NCBI RefSeq assembly: GCF_015864575.1
Contig: NZ_JADYWW010000001.1
Location: 620,001 to 684,000, forward strand
DNA: 64,000 nt
Direction: 5' to 3'
Origin: Salinibacterium sp. SWN248
GTDB lineage: Bacteria; Actinomycetota; Actinomycetes; Actinomycetales; Microbacteriaceae
Shown: piece by piece, positions 50,979 through 60,598 of the stretch
Position numbering within the stretch: the first letter of the stretch is position 1
How the letters are laid out: each line of letters starts with the position of its first letter
Translations under genes and position numbers: made by a program
Notes under the pieces: model-generated
What the model was told of the DNA's origin: nothing
Seen by the model: only the letters and a program-made list of their open reading frames with translations
Databases searched by the model: none

Positions 50979-53018
50979 GTGACCACACCCCGCGCAGATC
51001 GCGTCGCGAGCTGGTCACCCGATTCCCTCGTGCTCGGTTGTGACTACAACCCCGAGCAGTGGTCCGAAGAAGTGTGGCAGCAGGATGTGGCCCTCATGCG
51101 TGAGGCCGGGGTCACCCTCGTCGCGATCAACATCTTCGGCTGGGCTGAGATTGAGCCGCGAGCGGGGGAGTACAACTTCACTCGCCTCGACGCGATCATG
51201 GATCTGCTGCACTCGGCCGGCATCCGCGTAAACCTCGGCACCGGCACCTCATCGCCTCCCGCGTGGCTCACGACCGCTCACCCCGATATCTTGCCCACCG
51301 CGGCCGACGGCACCCGCCGTTGGCAGGGTGGCCGCCAAGGGTGGTGCCCGAGTTCTCCCGAGTTCCGCTCGGCAGCTCTAGGCCTTGTCGAGAAAGTAGC
51401 CGAGCGCTACAGCAGCCACCCAGCTCTCGCGATGTGGCACGTCTCCAACGAACTCGGATGCCACAACGCGCACTGCTACTGCGACACCTCCGCTGCCTCG
51501 TTCCGCGTCTGGTTGCAGTCGCGCTACGAGACCATCGATGGCCTCAACGCCGCCTGGGGCACGACCTTCTGGAGCCAGCGCTACAGCGATTGGAACGAAG
51601 TTCTTCCGCCCCGGGTCACGCTCTCGTCGGCAAACCCTGCGCAACGACTCGACTTCAACCGCTTCAGCTCCGACGAACTTCTCGGCTACTACAAGGCCGA
51701 AGCGTCGCTGTTGCGCTCTCAGAGCAGCATCCCGGTGACCACGAACTTCATGGTGACCGCGCACATCCGCAGCCAGAACTACTGGCAGTGGGCGAGCGAA
51801 ATGGATGTCATCGCTAACGATCACTACCTCGATCACCGGCTGCCGCATCCGAGTAATGAACTCTCGTTCGCGGCTGACCTGACTCGTGGGCTTGCCCAGG
51901 GTTCGCCGTGGATGCTCATGGAGCAGGCCAGCAGCGCTGTGAGCTGGCAGCCCCACAATCTGGCGAAGCAGCCGGGTGAAATGCTTCGCAACACGTTGAC
52001 GCACGTTGCTCGGGGAGCAGACACCGTCTGCTTCTTCCAGTGGCGAGCGTCGCGACAGGGCGCCGAGAAATTTCATTCGGCCCTGCTCCCTCACGCTGGT
52101 ACTGACACTGCTGTGTGGCGCGAGACCCTCGACCTGGGTGAGAAACTCCACTCCCTCGAGACTCTCGCGGGCACTCGGGTCGAGGCGTCCGTTGCACTCG
52201 TCTTCAGCTGGGAATCCTGGTGGGCGGCAGAAGGCGACTCGCAGCCATCGTCTGCCGTGCGCTACCTCGAGCAGGTTCACGCGGCCTACAACGCTGCAAG
52301 CGCGAATGGCGTCACGGTCGACATCGTCGCACCCGGTGCTGCGCTCGACGCCTACACACTCGTCATCGTTCCTAGCCTCTACCTCGTCGACGACGCGAGT
52401 GCGGCCGTCATCAGCGACTACGTTGCGGGCGGTGGCAACGCGGTTGTCACGTTCTTCTCCGGCATCGTGGACGAAACCGACGGCATCCGCCTGGATGTCA
52501 CCGGCGATACCCCTCCCGGTGCGTTCAGCGACATGCTTGGCGTCTGGACCGAACAGTTCATGCCCGTGAAGCCCGAAACACGTCTGCTGCTGAACGATGG
52601 CGGTCAGGCGAGCATCTGGGCTGAGCACGTCCGCCCCACCACAGCGGATGTCGTTGCCGAGTTCGCGTCCGGCCCCATTCCTGGTGGGCCGGCCATCACT
52701 CGCAATCGCTTCGGTTCGGGAGCTGCGTGGTACGTGGCTACCGCGCTCGACGCTCCGAGCTTTGCGGACCTGATGGGCCGCGCACTTAACGAGGCTGGCG
52801 TCGAGGCGCTCGAGCTTCCCGCTGGCGTCGAAGTGGTGACGCGCTCGAACGACACCGACCGCTTCCGCTTTGTGATTAACCACAGCGCGCATGAAATTTC
52901 TTTCCCCGCCGACGGCGCAGAATTGTTGACGGAAACTACGGTCACAGGTTCGGTGGCTGTTCCCGCTGGTGGCGTTCGCGTCATCCGCCTGACTGTCGAA
53001 GAAGGAGCAACGCGATGA
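50979..53018 (+). CDS. Beta-galactosidase, GH42
   Basis: 679-residue intracellular glycosidase hydrolysing beta-galactosides. The acid/base is E158 after N157 in WHVSNELGCHN, and the nucleophile is E315 in MLMEQASS; GCDYNPEQW near the N-terminus and the cysteine cluster HNAHCYC fit GH42, where cysteines bind zinc. No signal peptide. The GTG start is behind a strong AAAGGAGG. It is first in the operon and overlaps the next gene by ATGA. GH42 enzymes often act on arabinogalactan or galactan oligosaccharides as well as lactose. Confidence 0.96.
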   Translation: MTTPRADRVASWSPDSLVLGCDYNPEQWSEEVWQQDVALMREAGVTLVAINIFGWAEIEPRAGEYNFTRLDAIMDLLHSAGIRVNLGTGTSSPPAWLTTAHPDILPTAADGTRRWQGGRQGWCPSSPEFRSAALGLVEKVAERYSSHPALAMWHVSNELGCHNAHCYCDTSAASFRVWLQSRYETIDGLNAAWGTTFWSQRYSDWNEVLPPRVTLSSANPAQRLDFNRFSSDELLGYYKAEASLLRSQSSIPVTTNFMVTAHIRSQNYWQWASEMDVIANDHYLDHRLPHPSNELSFAADLTRGLAQGSPWMLMEQASSAVSWQPHNLAKQPGEMLRNTLTHVARGADTVCFFQWRASRQGAEKFHSALLPHAGTDTAVWRETLDLGEKLHSLETLAGTRVEASVALVFSWESWWAAEGDSQPSSAVRYLEQVHAAYNAASANGVTVDIVAPGAALDAYTLVIVPSLYLVDDASAAVISDYVAGGGNAVVTFFSGIVDETDGIRLDVTGDTPPGAFSDMLGVWTEQFMPVKPETRLLLNDGGQASIWAEHVRPTTADVVAEFASGPIPGGPAITRNRFGSGAAWYVATALDAPSFADLMGRALNEAGVEALELPAGVEVVTRSNDTDRFRFVINHSAHEISFPADGAELLTETTVTGSVAVPAGGVRVIRLTVEEGATR

Positions 53019-53947
53019 CTACAGACATTGCTACGCCCGCCACACCAAAGAAGGCGGTGACGAAGAAGGTTCGCCGCGCTACCAAAGCCACGAAGAACCG
53101 TGGAGCGGTGCTGTTCTTTATCGCCCCGTTCTCGGTGCTGTTCTTGTTGTTCTATATTCTGCCGATCCTGGTTGCGATCTATCAGTCGCTGCTGACGGTT
53201 GAACGAGAAGGAACATTTGGCAAGCCCACGGAGGTGTTTGGTGGCTTCGTGCAGTACGCACGAGTGTTCCAGGATGACGCTTTCTGGGCATCCATTCTTC
53301 GGGTGCTCACCTTCGGTGTCGTGCAGGTGCCGATCATGCTCGGCCTCGCATTGTTGCTTGCGCTGCTGCTGGACTCCCCGCTCGTCAGAGGCAAGCGCTT
53401 CTTCCGCCTCGCGTTCTTCGCACCGTATGCCGTTCCCGGTGTTATCGCGGCGGTCATGTGGGGCTTCCTCTACTCGCCCAAGCTGTCGCCGTTCACTGCG
53501 ATCACGAGCGAAATCAACTTCCTCGGTGCCGACCTCGTGCTGTGGGCCATCGCCAACGTCGTGACGTGGGTGTTCGTGGGCTACAACATGATCATCATCT
53601 ACTCGGCGCTGCTCGCGATTCCGAGCGAAATCTACGAAGCCGCTCGCCTTGATGGTGCGTCGCAGGCTCGCATCGCGTGGTCGATCAAGATTCCGCTGAT
53701 CACCCCCGCGATTACGCTCACCGCCATTTTCTCGATCATCGGAACGCTGCAGCTGCTCGCTGAACCTCAAGTGTTCAAGAGCTTCACGTCGGCCGTGACC
53801 AGCACGTTCACCCCCAACTTGCTCATTTACTCGACAGCCTCGGTGCCGAACGTGAACCTCGCCGCCGCTTTCTCGGTCGTGCTCGCGCTCTTCACCTTCG
53901 CGCTCTCGTTCACCGTGCTCAAGTTCACCCAGCGAAAGGCTGACTGA
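53015..53947 (+). CDS. Sugar ABC transporter permease (MalF-type)
   Basis: 310-residue permease with a Lys/Thr-rich cytoplasmic N-terminus (TPKKAVTKKVRRATKATK) and six helices. The EAA loop is PSEIYEAARLDGASQARIAW. It is coupled to the GH42 gene by ATGA and to the next permease by TGATG. The position predicts uptake of galactosides for the flanking GH42 and GH36 enzymes. No cognate ATPase is encoded. Confidence 0.94.
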   Translation: MTTDIATPATPKKAVTKKVRRATKATKNRGAVLFFIAPFSVLFLLFYILPILVAIYQSLLTVEREGTFGKPTEVFGGFVQYARVFQDDAFWASILRVLTFGVVQVPIMLGLALLLALLLDSPLVRGKRFFRLAFFAPYAVPGVIAAVMWGFLYSPKLSPFTAITSEINFLGADLVLWAIANVVTWVFVGYNMIIIYSALLAIPSEIYEAARLDGASQARIAWSIKIPLITPAITLTAIFSIIGTLQLLAEPQVFKSFTSAVTSTFTPNLLIYSTASVPNVNLAAAFSVVLALFTFALSFTVLKFTQRKAD

Positions 53948-54825
53948 TGAGTGCCACGACAACTCCCGTGAAGAAGCACAACGGTCCTCGCGAAAGCCTG
54001 TTCTCTCGGGCGGGCGCCATGCTTGTCATGGCCATCTGCACCTTCTACTTCTTGGTGCCGATCTGGTGGCTCTTCGTTGCGGCAACGAAAGACCGCGCCG
54101 ACTTCACCACGAGCGCACCGCTGTGGTTCGCTGACTTCAACCTCATCGAGAACATCGGCAACCTGGCGGCCTATCGCGACGGCGTCTTCTTCCGTTGGAT
54201 GCTCAACAGCGTGCTCTACGCCGGTGCGGGTGCTGCCATCGCAACACTCTTCGCCACGATGATGGGCTACGCGCTGGCGAAGTACAGCTTCCGCGGCCGC
54301 GAAACCCTCTTCAACGTTGTGCTCGGTGGCGTGCTGGTTCCGGCAACGGCTCTTGCGCTTCCGCTGTTCTTGGTGTTCAGCCAGGTGGGAGCAACGAACA
54401 CGTTCTGGTCGGTGTTCTTGCCGAGCATCGTGAGCCCGTTCGGTGTGTACCTTGCCCGCATTTATGCGACCTCGAGCGTGCCGGATGAACTTGTTGAAGC
54501 TGCTCGCATCGATGGCTCGGGCGAGGTGCGTACCTTCTTCACGGTTGCCACTCGACTGATGACGCCGGCAATGGTCACGATTTTCCTCTTCCAATTCGTC
54601 ACGATCTGGAACAACTTCTTCTTGCCGCTCATCATGCTGCGCGACGAGAAACTATTCCCCGTCACGCTTGGCCTCTATATCTGGAACAGCCAAGTCAGCC
54701 AGATTCCCGAAATTCGGGCGTACGTGATCATCGGTGCCCTGCTGTCGATCATCCCGCTCATCATCGCCTTCCTCAGCCTGCAGCGCTTCTGGCGCAGCGG
54801 GCTAGGAACGGGCGCAATCAAGTAG
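53947..54825 (+). CDS. Sugar ABC transporter permease (MalG-type)
   Basis: 292-residue second permease. Six helices follow a short basic N-terminus; the EAA loop is PDELVEAARIDGSGEVRTFF, and the C-terminus RFWRSGLGTGAIK is typical. Its ATG overlaps the previous stop. The binding-protein gene follows after 79 bases with its own ribosome site; the order permeases before binding protein is less common than the reverse. Confidence 0.94.
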   Translation: MSATTTPVKKHNGPRESLFSRAGAMLVMAICTFYFLVPIWWLFVAATKDRADFTTSAPLWFADFNLIENIGNLAAYRDGVFFRWMLNSVLYAGAGAAIATLFATMMGYALAKYSFRGRETLFNVVLGGVLVPATALALPLFLVFSQVGATNTFWSVFLPSIVSPFGVYLARIYATSSVPDELVEAARIDGSGEVRTFFTVATRLMTPAMVTIFLFQFVTIWNNFFLPLIMLRDEKLFPVTLGLYIWNSQVSQIPEIRAYVIIGALLSIIPLIIAFLSLQRFWRSGLGTGAIK

Positions 54826-54904
54826 TCGCCCTCTCGACCACTCGGCTTACCCCGAGGGAAACCCCGCACCACACCACAATCACAATCGCAAGGAAGGTAA
54901 TCGC

Positions 54905-56236
54905 ATGGCTAATCGCATAGCTCGCGCTGGAGGAGCATTGGTGCTCGTCTCCGCGCTCGCACTCTCAGCATGCTCAACCGGAGCCAGCACAGACGGTGGC
55001 ACTGACGCCGCCGCGTGCGCCCCGTCAGATGGACCCGTAACGCTCAGCTTCACCACTTGGTTGCCCGGCATGGAAGACGCCGTCGCTATCTGGAATGAAG
55101 CCAACCCCGACATCCAGGTTGAAGTTCAGACTGGACCGAACGGTAACGGCGGAACGTACAACAACTTCTTCAACCAGATCGAAGCCGGCAATGCGCCTGA
55201 CCTCGGTCAGATCGAATACGACGCACTGCCCAACTTCCGCGTACAAGACGGCGTCGTAAACATCGCCGATTGTGCCGGAGTTCTGGATGCTCAGGACCAG
55301 TTCATTGACTGGACCTGGAGCCAGGTCACATTCGGTGAAGAAAACGCTGTCTACGCAGTACCGCAGGACACCGGCCCCGAGGGGCTGTTCTACCGCGCTG
55401 ACCTGTTCGAGAACGCAGGAATTGCGATCCCGACCACCTGGGCAGAGTTCGAAGAGGCAGCCAAGGCCGTTCGCGCAGAGGGTGGCTACATCACCAACTT
55501 CTCGCAGAGCGACATCAATGCCTTCGCCGGTCTCGTCTGGCAGGCAGACGGACAGTGGTTCAAGAACGACGGCGAAGCGTGGGATGTAACCCTCGACTCG
55601 CCCGAATCGATCATGGTTGCCGAATACTGGCAGAACCTGATCGACCAGGACCTCGTTGCTGTACTCCCACCGTGGACCGACGAGTGGAACAACGGTTACA
55701 ACTCCGGTGACGTCTGGAGCTGGGTTTCCGCAGTCTGGGGAGCAAACACCATCACGAGTGGTGCTCCTGATACCGCAGGCAACTGGGCCGTAGCTCAGAT
55801 GCCGCAGTGGAACGAAGGCGAATCCGCTGCCGGCAACTGGGGCGGATCGAGCACCGCAGTTCTCAAGGGAAGCGAACACCCCTATGAGGCTGCACAGTTC
55901 GCACTCTGGTTGAACACTGATCCTGAGGCACTGTCGAGCATGAACAAGACGGCAAACATTTACCCGGCAACGAAGACTGGTGGCGACCTGCCCGCATTCT
56001 CCGAAGGCCTGGACTTCTACGGCGGACAGAACATCTACGACGTGTTCGCTGCTGCCGGCGCCGAGGTTAACCCCAACTTCACGTGGGGCCCGACCATGAC
56101 GCAGACCTACACGGATGTTGCTGACGGATTCTCCGCCGCAATCTCCGGTTCGGGCACCCTCTCGGAGGCCCTGACCAACGGTCAGCAGAAGACAATCGAC
56201 GCCATGAAGGCTGCCGCGATTGCTGTCAACGAATAA
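54905..56236 (+). CDS. Sugar ABC transporter substrate-binding lipoprotein
   Basis: 443-residue family 1 solute-binding lipoprotein with signal peptide and lipobox LSAC, then a Ser/Thr/Gly linker. The mature protein begins VTLSFTTWLPGMEDAV and shows GNAPDLGQIEYDALP, typical of MalE relatives. The many Trp residues (EAWDVTL, WSWVSAVWGAN) suit a sugar site. The ATG follows AAGGAAGG. Its last 17 bases overlap the alpha-galactosidase gene. Ligand inferred as an alpha- or beta-galactoside. Confidence 0.94.
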   Translation: MANRIARAGGALVLVSALALSACSTGASTDGGTDAAACAPSDGPVTLSFTTWLPGMEDAVAIWNEANPDIQVEVQTGPNGNGGTYNNFFNQIEAGNAPDLGQIEYDALPNFRVQDGVVNIADCAGVLDAQDQFIDWTWSQVTFGEENAVYAVPQDTGPEGLFYRADLFENAGIAIPTTWAEFEEAAKAVRAEGGYITNFSQSDINAFAGLVWQADGQWFKNDGEAWDVTLDSPESIMVAEYWQNLIDQDLVAVLPPWTDEWNNGYNSGDVWSWVSAVWGANTITSGAPDTAGNWAVAQMPQWNEGESAAGNWGGSSTAVLKGSEHPYEAAQFALWLNTDPEALSSMNKTANIYPATKTGGDLPAFSEGLDFYGGQNIYDVFAAAGAEVNPNFTWGPTMTQTYTDVADGFSAAISGSGTLSEALTNGQQKTIDAMKAAAIAVNE

Positions 56237-58388
56237 CACGAACGACATCGTTCACCTCCGTGCCGCGGGTACCAGCTTCGTGCTGGATGCTCGCGGCACG
56301 GGCGTGCCGTCGATCACGCACTGGGGTGCAGACCTCGGAGAACTTGACCGTGACCAGCTCGCGGCGCTCGCAGATTCGCGCGAGCGTGCCATCGGGCCGA
56401 GTTCCATCGACGAACCTTTCCGGCTGAGCATCGTTCCCTTGCTTGCCGAAGGCTGGACGGGCCTTCCGGGGCTGGAAGGCCGCCACGATCGTGACGGCGG
56501 GCGAGTGCGCCGGCCGTCGCTGCACTTCGAGAGCATCGAGCATCCGGAGTCTGGACGTATCTGCGTCACCCTGGTTGACGAGCACGCCCTCAGCCTCACT
56601 ATCGACTTTGAACTGTCTGCCGCCGGAGTGCTGCGCAGCCGTTCACGCGTGACCAACACCGCCACCGAGGCTTTCGAGCTGTCGTCGTTGGCCACTGTTC
56701 TTCCGCTCCCGCCTGTTGCGCGCGAGCGACTCGACTTCAGCGGAATCTGGGCGGCCGAACGCCAACCCCAGCGCTCCGCCATCGACTACGGAACCTGGCT
56801 GCGGGAGTCGCGCCATGGTCGCCGCGGTCACAACGATTCCTTCCTCACGGTGTCGGGAACACCCGGCTTTGGTTTCCGCCACGGTGAGGTGTGGGCGGTG
56901 CATGCCGGCACCAGCGGCGATACCCGTGTCTGGATTGATCGCCTCGCGCTCGGCTACACGACGGTGGGCATCGCCGAGCTTCTCTCTCCCGGCGAAGTGC
57001 GTCTCACGACCGATGACACGCACGAAACGCCGTGGGCCTACGCCGCGTGGTCGGATGCTGGCCTCGACGGGCTGAGCGACCGCTTTCACGACTGGTTCCG
57101 TGGTCTGCCCGCGCATCCATCGACACCGCGCCCGCTCACTCTCAACACGTGGGAGGCCGTCTACTTCGACCATAACTTCGAGCAGCTGGCCGCGCTCGCG
57201 GATGCCGCAGCCGACGTCGGCGTTGAGCGTTTCGTTCTCGACGACGGCTGGATGACCGGCCGCACCGACGACAAGCGTGCGCTCGGCGACTGGACGGTGG
57301 ACGCCACGTCATGGCCCGAGGGCCTCGCTCCCCTCGTTGACCGAGTGACAGCCAGCGGGATGCAATTCGGGTTGTGGGTTGAGCCCGAGATGGTGTCGCT
57401 CGACTCAGACCTTGCGCGCGAGCATCCGGAATGGATTCTGCGCGACGACGACCGGCCGCTGCCGAAGTCATGGCGCAACCAGCACGTTCTCGATCTTGAT
57501 AACCCTGCAGCGCGTGAGCACGTGCGGGATGCCATTTCTGCGCTGCTCGACGAGTATGCGATCAGCTACCTCAAGTGGGACATGAACCGGGATCTGCTCG
57601 GTGGTTCGGTGCATCGTCATGTCGCGGCAACGTACCTCCTCATGGATGAGCTGCGCGAGCGCTACCCGCACGTTGAAATTGAGTCGTGCGCCTCGGGCGG
57701 TGCGCGGGTGGATGCCGGAGTGCTCGAGCGCGTGCAGCGAGTGTGGCCATCCGACACCAACGATGCGCATGACCGTTTCTCGATTATGCGCTGGACGAAC
57801 CTGCTCGTGCCGTTCGAATACTTGGGCTCGCACGTGGGGTCTTCGCCCGCGCACACCTCGGGACGCTCGCTGTCGCTGAGCTTCCGTCTCGCGACCGCGC
57901 TCATGGGGCACTCGGGCATCGAGTGGGATCTCACGACGACGACCGTTGAAGAGCAGGATGCGTTGCGCACCTGGGCGAGCGTCTACCGCTCGCTTCGCGG
58001 TCTCATCCATTCGGGGCGGGTAGTGCGCAGCGAACTCAGCGCCGACCCCATCATCACCGGGGTTGTGGCGGAGGATGCCAACGGCGCTGTGACTGACGCT
58101 CTGTACTGGGTGACCAGCCTCACCACCCCCACCGATTCTGTACCTACAGCCCGGCGTTTGCCCGGGCTTGACCCGCACCGTCTGTACCGCATCACCCCCG
58201 TCGATGTGGGTGCGGAAGCGGCAACCTACCCAGGCACTGCGCCAGCGTGGTGGCACGACGGCGAACTCACACTGTCGGGCACAGCGCTCGGGTCGGTTGG
58301 ACTCACTCTGCCGATTCTGCATCCGGATGAGGCGCTCGTAGTGCGGGCGACGGCCCTGGGCGGCGAAGACTCGAGCGGCGCGCTCTAA
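56220..58388 (+). CDS. Alpha-galactosidase, GH36
   Basis: 722-residue intracellular enzyme removing alpha-1,6 galactose, as from raffinose or melibiose. The nucleophile is D454 in YLKWDMNRD and the acid/base D512 in VWPSDTNDAHDR; SCASGGARVDAGVL and LNTWEAVYFDHN are GH36 hallmarks. The only early starts are TTG 56220 and CTG 56223, inside the binding-protein gene, with AAGG 11 bases before; translation by coupling is likely. It closes the operon. With GH42 it makes the locus able to use both anomeric galactosides. Confidence 0.94.
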   Translation: MLSTNNTNDIVHLRAAGTSFVLDARGTGVPSITHWGADLGELDRDQLAALADSRERAIGPSSIDEPFRLSIVPLLAEGWTGLPGLEGRHDRDGGRVRRPSLHFESIEHPESGRICVTLVDEHALSLTIDFELSAAGVLRSRSRVTNTATEAFELSSLATVLPLPPVARERLDFSGIWAAERQPQRSAIDYGTWLRESRHGRRGHNDSFLTVSGTPGFGFRHGEVWAVHAGTSGDTRVWIDRLALGYTTVGIAELLSPGEVRLTTDDTHETPWAYAAWSDAGLDGLSDRFHDWFRGLPAHPSTPRPLTLNTWEAVYFDHNFEQLAALADAAADVGVERFVLDDGWMTGRTDDKRALGDWTVDATSWPEGLAPLVDRVTASGMQFGLWVEPEMVSLDSDLAREHPEWILRDDDRPLPKSWRNQHVLDLDNPAAREHVRDAISALLDEYAISYLKWDMNRDLLGGSVHRHVAATYLLMDELRERYPHVEIESCASGGARVDAGVLERVQRVWPSDTNDAHDRFSIMRWTNLLVPFEYLGSHVGSSPAHTSGRSLSLSFRLATALMGHSGIEWDLTTTTVEEQDALRTWASVYRSLRGLIHSGRVVRSELSADPIITGVVAEDANGAVTDALYWVTSLTTPTDSVPTARRLPGLDPHRLYRITPVDVGAEAATYPGTAPAWWHDGELTLSGTALGSVGLTLPILHPDEALVVRATALGGEDSSGAL

Positions 58389-58407
58389 CGCGGTCGCCGC
58401 AGCACAG

Positions 58408-59364
58408 CTATTCGCGCGGCTTGAGTCGCACGGTTGGAAGCTCTGGCGCGGGCAATGGTGCTTCGTCGCACCCTACGACGGTGCCGAAACGACCGTCGGG
58501 GTTTCCGCCGTTGATCACATCGGCCTGCCACTGCGCGCGGAACTCCACGATCTCGTCGTGGCTGCGCCCAATGAAGTTCCACCACATGACGATGGATTCG
58601 CCCAGCGGCTCACCTCCGAGCAGCAGGAGCCGCGCATCCGTCGACGCGGTGATCACGAGCTCGGTCGCACCGGGAGCGAGATAGGCCAGGTGATCGGGCG
58701 GGGTCGCAAGATTTGCGACGGTCACAGCACCGGCATCCACGAGCACGCCGTGTTCGAAGGTGGCATTGATGGGCAGCGTCACGGTCGTGCCGGCGGGGAT
58801 GTCGAGTTGGGCCCCGAGAAGTGGCGAGAAGACCATCGCGGGAGAGGCGACGCCCGCAAGCTCTCCGATGAAGACGCTGACGGTTGCGCCCTGAAGATCG
58901 AAAGGGGTGGGCGCGACGCTTTCGAAGCTTGGAGCGGTGTGCCGGTGGGCGTCCGGCAACGCGACCCACAGTTGTGCACCGTGCAGCAGCGTGGGGGATG
59001 CGGGCGAGATTTCGGAGTGAGAAATGCCGCTACCGGCCGTCATCAGGTTCAGCTCGCCGGGGCGCACCGCAGCGAGACTGCCGACGCTATCGCGGTGCTC
59101 GATGTCGCCAGCGAAGAGCCAACTGACCGTCTGCAAGCCAGTGTGCGGATGCGGGGGCACGAGCATCCGCGTTGTGTCAGGTCCGTAGTGGTCGACGAAG
59201 CACCACCCGCCGATGAGGGATCGTGATCGCTGTGGAAGAGTGCGCCGCACGTTCATCGCGCGCGGGCCGCCGAGCGGGACTTCGCGAGGCTCAAGTAGTT
59301 GCACGCCTGCCGCTGGCTGCGTTTCGCACAGCACTTCGGCCGGGTTCTTCTCCGGGTTGCTCAC
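58408..59364 (-). CDS. Pirin-family protein
   Basis: 318-residue bicupin. Iron ligands are expected in PPHPHTGLQTVSWLF and in HRDSVGS...GSGISHSE (his residues of the pirin N-terminal cupin are present: HPHTG, H of EHRDS, SHSE). The C-terminal cupin is degenerate, as usual. Functions reported for pirins include quercetinase-like activity and regulation; none can be assigned here. GTG start with GAGGAG at 6 bases. It is monocistronic or follows no other gene closely. Confidence 0.92.
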   Translation of the reverse strand: MSNPEKNPAEVLCETQPAAGVQLLEPREVPLGGPRAMNVRRTLPQRSRSLIGGWCFVDHYGPDTTRMLVPPHPHTGLQTVSWLFAGDIEHRDSVGSLAAVRPGELNLMTAGSGISHSEISPASPTLLHGAQLWVALPDAHRHTAPSFESVAPTPFDLQGATVSVFIGELAGVASPAMVFSPLLGAQLDIPAGTTVTLPINATFEHGVLVDAGAVTVANLATPPDHLAYLAPGATELVITASTDARLLLLGGEPLGESIVMWWNFIGRSHDEIVEFRAQWQADVINGGNPDGRFGTVVGCDEAPLPAPELPTVRLKPRE

Positions 59365-59384
59365 GGCGGCTCCTCACCCCATTG

Positions 59385-60557
59385 TCACCTCAGTGAGTGC
59401 GAGCGTGCCACAAAAATTACTCCGCGATAAGTGGGATCACCGAACGCCACCATCTGGTCGAGCACCGCGATCGAGACGGGCAGATCGTGGGAGTCAACCC
59501 AGGTCTCGCCCTGCTCGGCCGTGATCCACGGGTCGTTCAGCAGAACGGTGTCGCCCTTCACCGAGTGCGCTACGACCCAGTGTGGAGTCGAGGCATCGTG
59601 CATGGGTTCTTCTTCGATCAACAGAATCGCGAGCTCGCCGTCCGCAACACGTTCGGTGATCTGCTCAATCGACAGTGGGGCGGTGTGCTGCTGGATGCCG
59701 CGGCTCGCCGCTTCGGCCCGAGACTGCTCTTGCAGCTGCTCGCGGAACGTGCGCTCTTCGCCCTCGTAGGTTTCGAGGAGTGTCGGCTCGGTCGTGTCGA
59801 GGTGCAGTTCGAGGCTGATGCCGGATGCGGACTGCGCGATCACGTCGTGAACCGCCACCGCGAGACCGAGAGGTTCGCACGCGGGGAAGTTGGTGGCCGA
59901 ACGCCAGAAGGCGAGTTCGCGCTCGCGGGCATCCTCGTCTTCGGTGTCGGCGAAGGGTTCCAAGCCGAGGTGACTGAGGGCTGTCATTGCGGCTACAGCG
60001 CCACAGGTGAAGAGCGTGGTCTGGCCGTAATAGCGCAGTTGCTCGTGCGGCCAGACGTCGTGCCACAGCACGAAGCCGCGAACGCCCTGAGTGCCATCGG
60101 CAGAGGAGATAGGGGTTCGCAGTTCGGTGAAGCCGAGGTCGGCGGCGAAAGCGGGGAGCTCAGCGTCGAGCGGGAGCTGCCACTTGAGGGCGGCATCGCC
60201 GCGCTCTGCGGAAGCCGCGATCAGTTCGCCGAGAAGACTCTGGGCGGCAGCATCGCTGTCGGCCCAGAGATCAACGAGCTTCGTGTAGCGCGTATTGGGG
60301 CGACCGGAGGTGAGAGCTGCCGCACTGCCGGTGGGGGAGTCGAGCATCCACACCCGCGGGTTATAGGGCTCGCGATCGCGTTGCCATTCGGCGGCACGGT
60401 CGGTACCGAGAGCCTCGATGAGGGGCGTGGGAAGCTCGGCGGGCGAGAGCTGAACAACGGCAGTGCCGATCGTTGCATCAGCGGCAGCAGCGACAGCGTC
60501 AACGGCAGCGTCGGTCGTGTTTGCGGCGGCAGAGTCAGCAGGAGTGGAGGTGTCCAC
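59385..60557 (-). CDS. Cysteine peptidase, C39-like family, with GNAT-like N-terminus
   Basis: 390-residue cytoplasmic protein. The papain-like site can be read: Q179 and C185 in YYGQTTLFTCGAVAA, H326 in STPHWVVAHSV and D342 in LLNDPW. The N-terminal half (about 35-165) resembles an acetyltransferase fold without clear catalytic residues. It starts with GTG behind AAAGGA, 41 bases after the ABC ATPase gene, and lies in the same transcription unit as the oligopeptide importer. It probably acts on peptides inside the cell; this is inference from the neighbours. Confidence 0.85.
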   Translation of the reverse strand: MDTSTPADSAAANTTDAAVDAVAAAADATIGTAVVQLSPAELPTPLIEALGTDRAAEWQRDREPYNPRVWMLDSPTGSAAALTSGRPNTRYTKLVDLWADSDAAAQSLLGELIAASAERGDAALKWQLPLDAELPAFAADLGFTELRTPISSADGTQGVRGFVLWHDVWPHEQLRYYGQTTLFTCGAVAAMTALSHLGLEPFADTEDEDARERELAFWRSATNFPACEPLGLAVAVHDVIAQSASGISLELHLDTTEPTLLETYEGEERTFREQLQEQSRAEAASRGIQQHTAPLSIEQITERVADGELAILLIEEEPMHDASTPHWVVAHSVKGDTVLLNDPWITAEQGETWVDSHDLPVSIAVLDQMVAFGDPTYRGVIFVARSHSLR

Positions 60558-60598
60558 GGGGTCCTTTCGGGGCGAGTCGGGCGCTTGTGGCGCCGAGC

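Noticed and set aside
52604-53962. 452-codon minus-strand frame over the GH42 and permease genes
   Set aside because: Antisense of two well-supported genes; Arg/Glu/His-rich with no motif.
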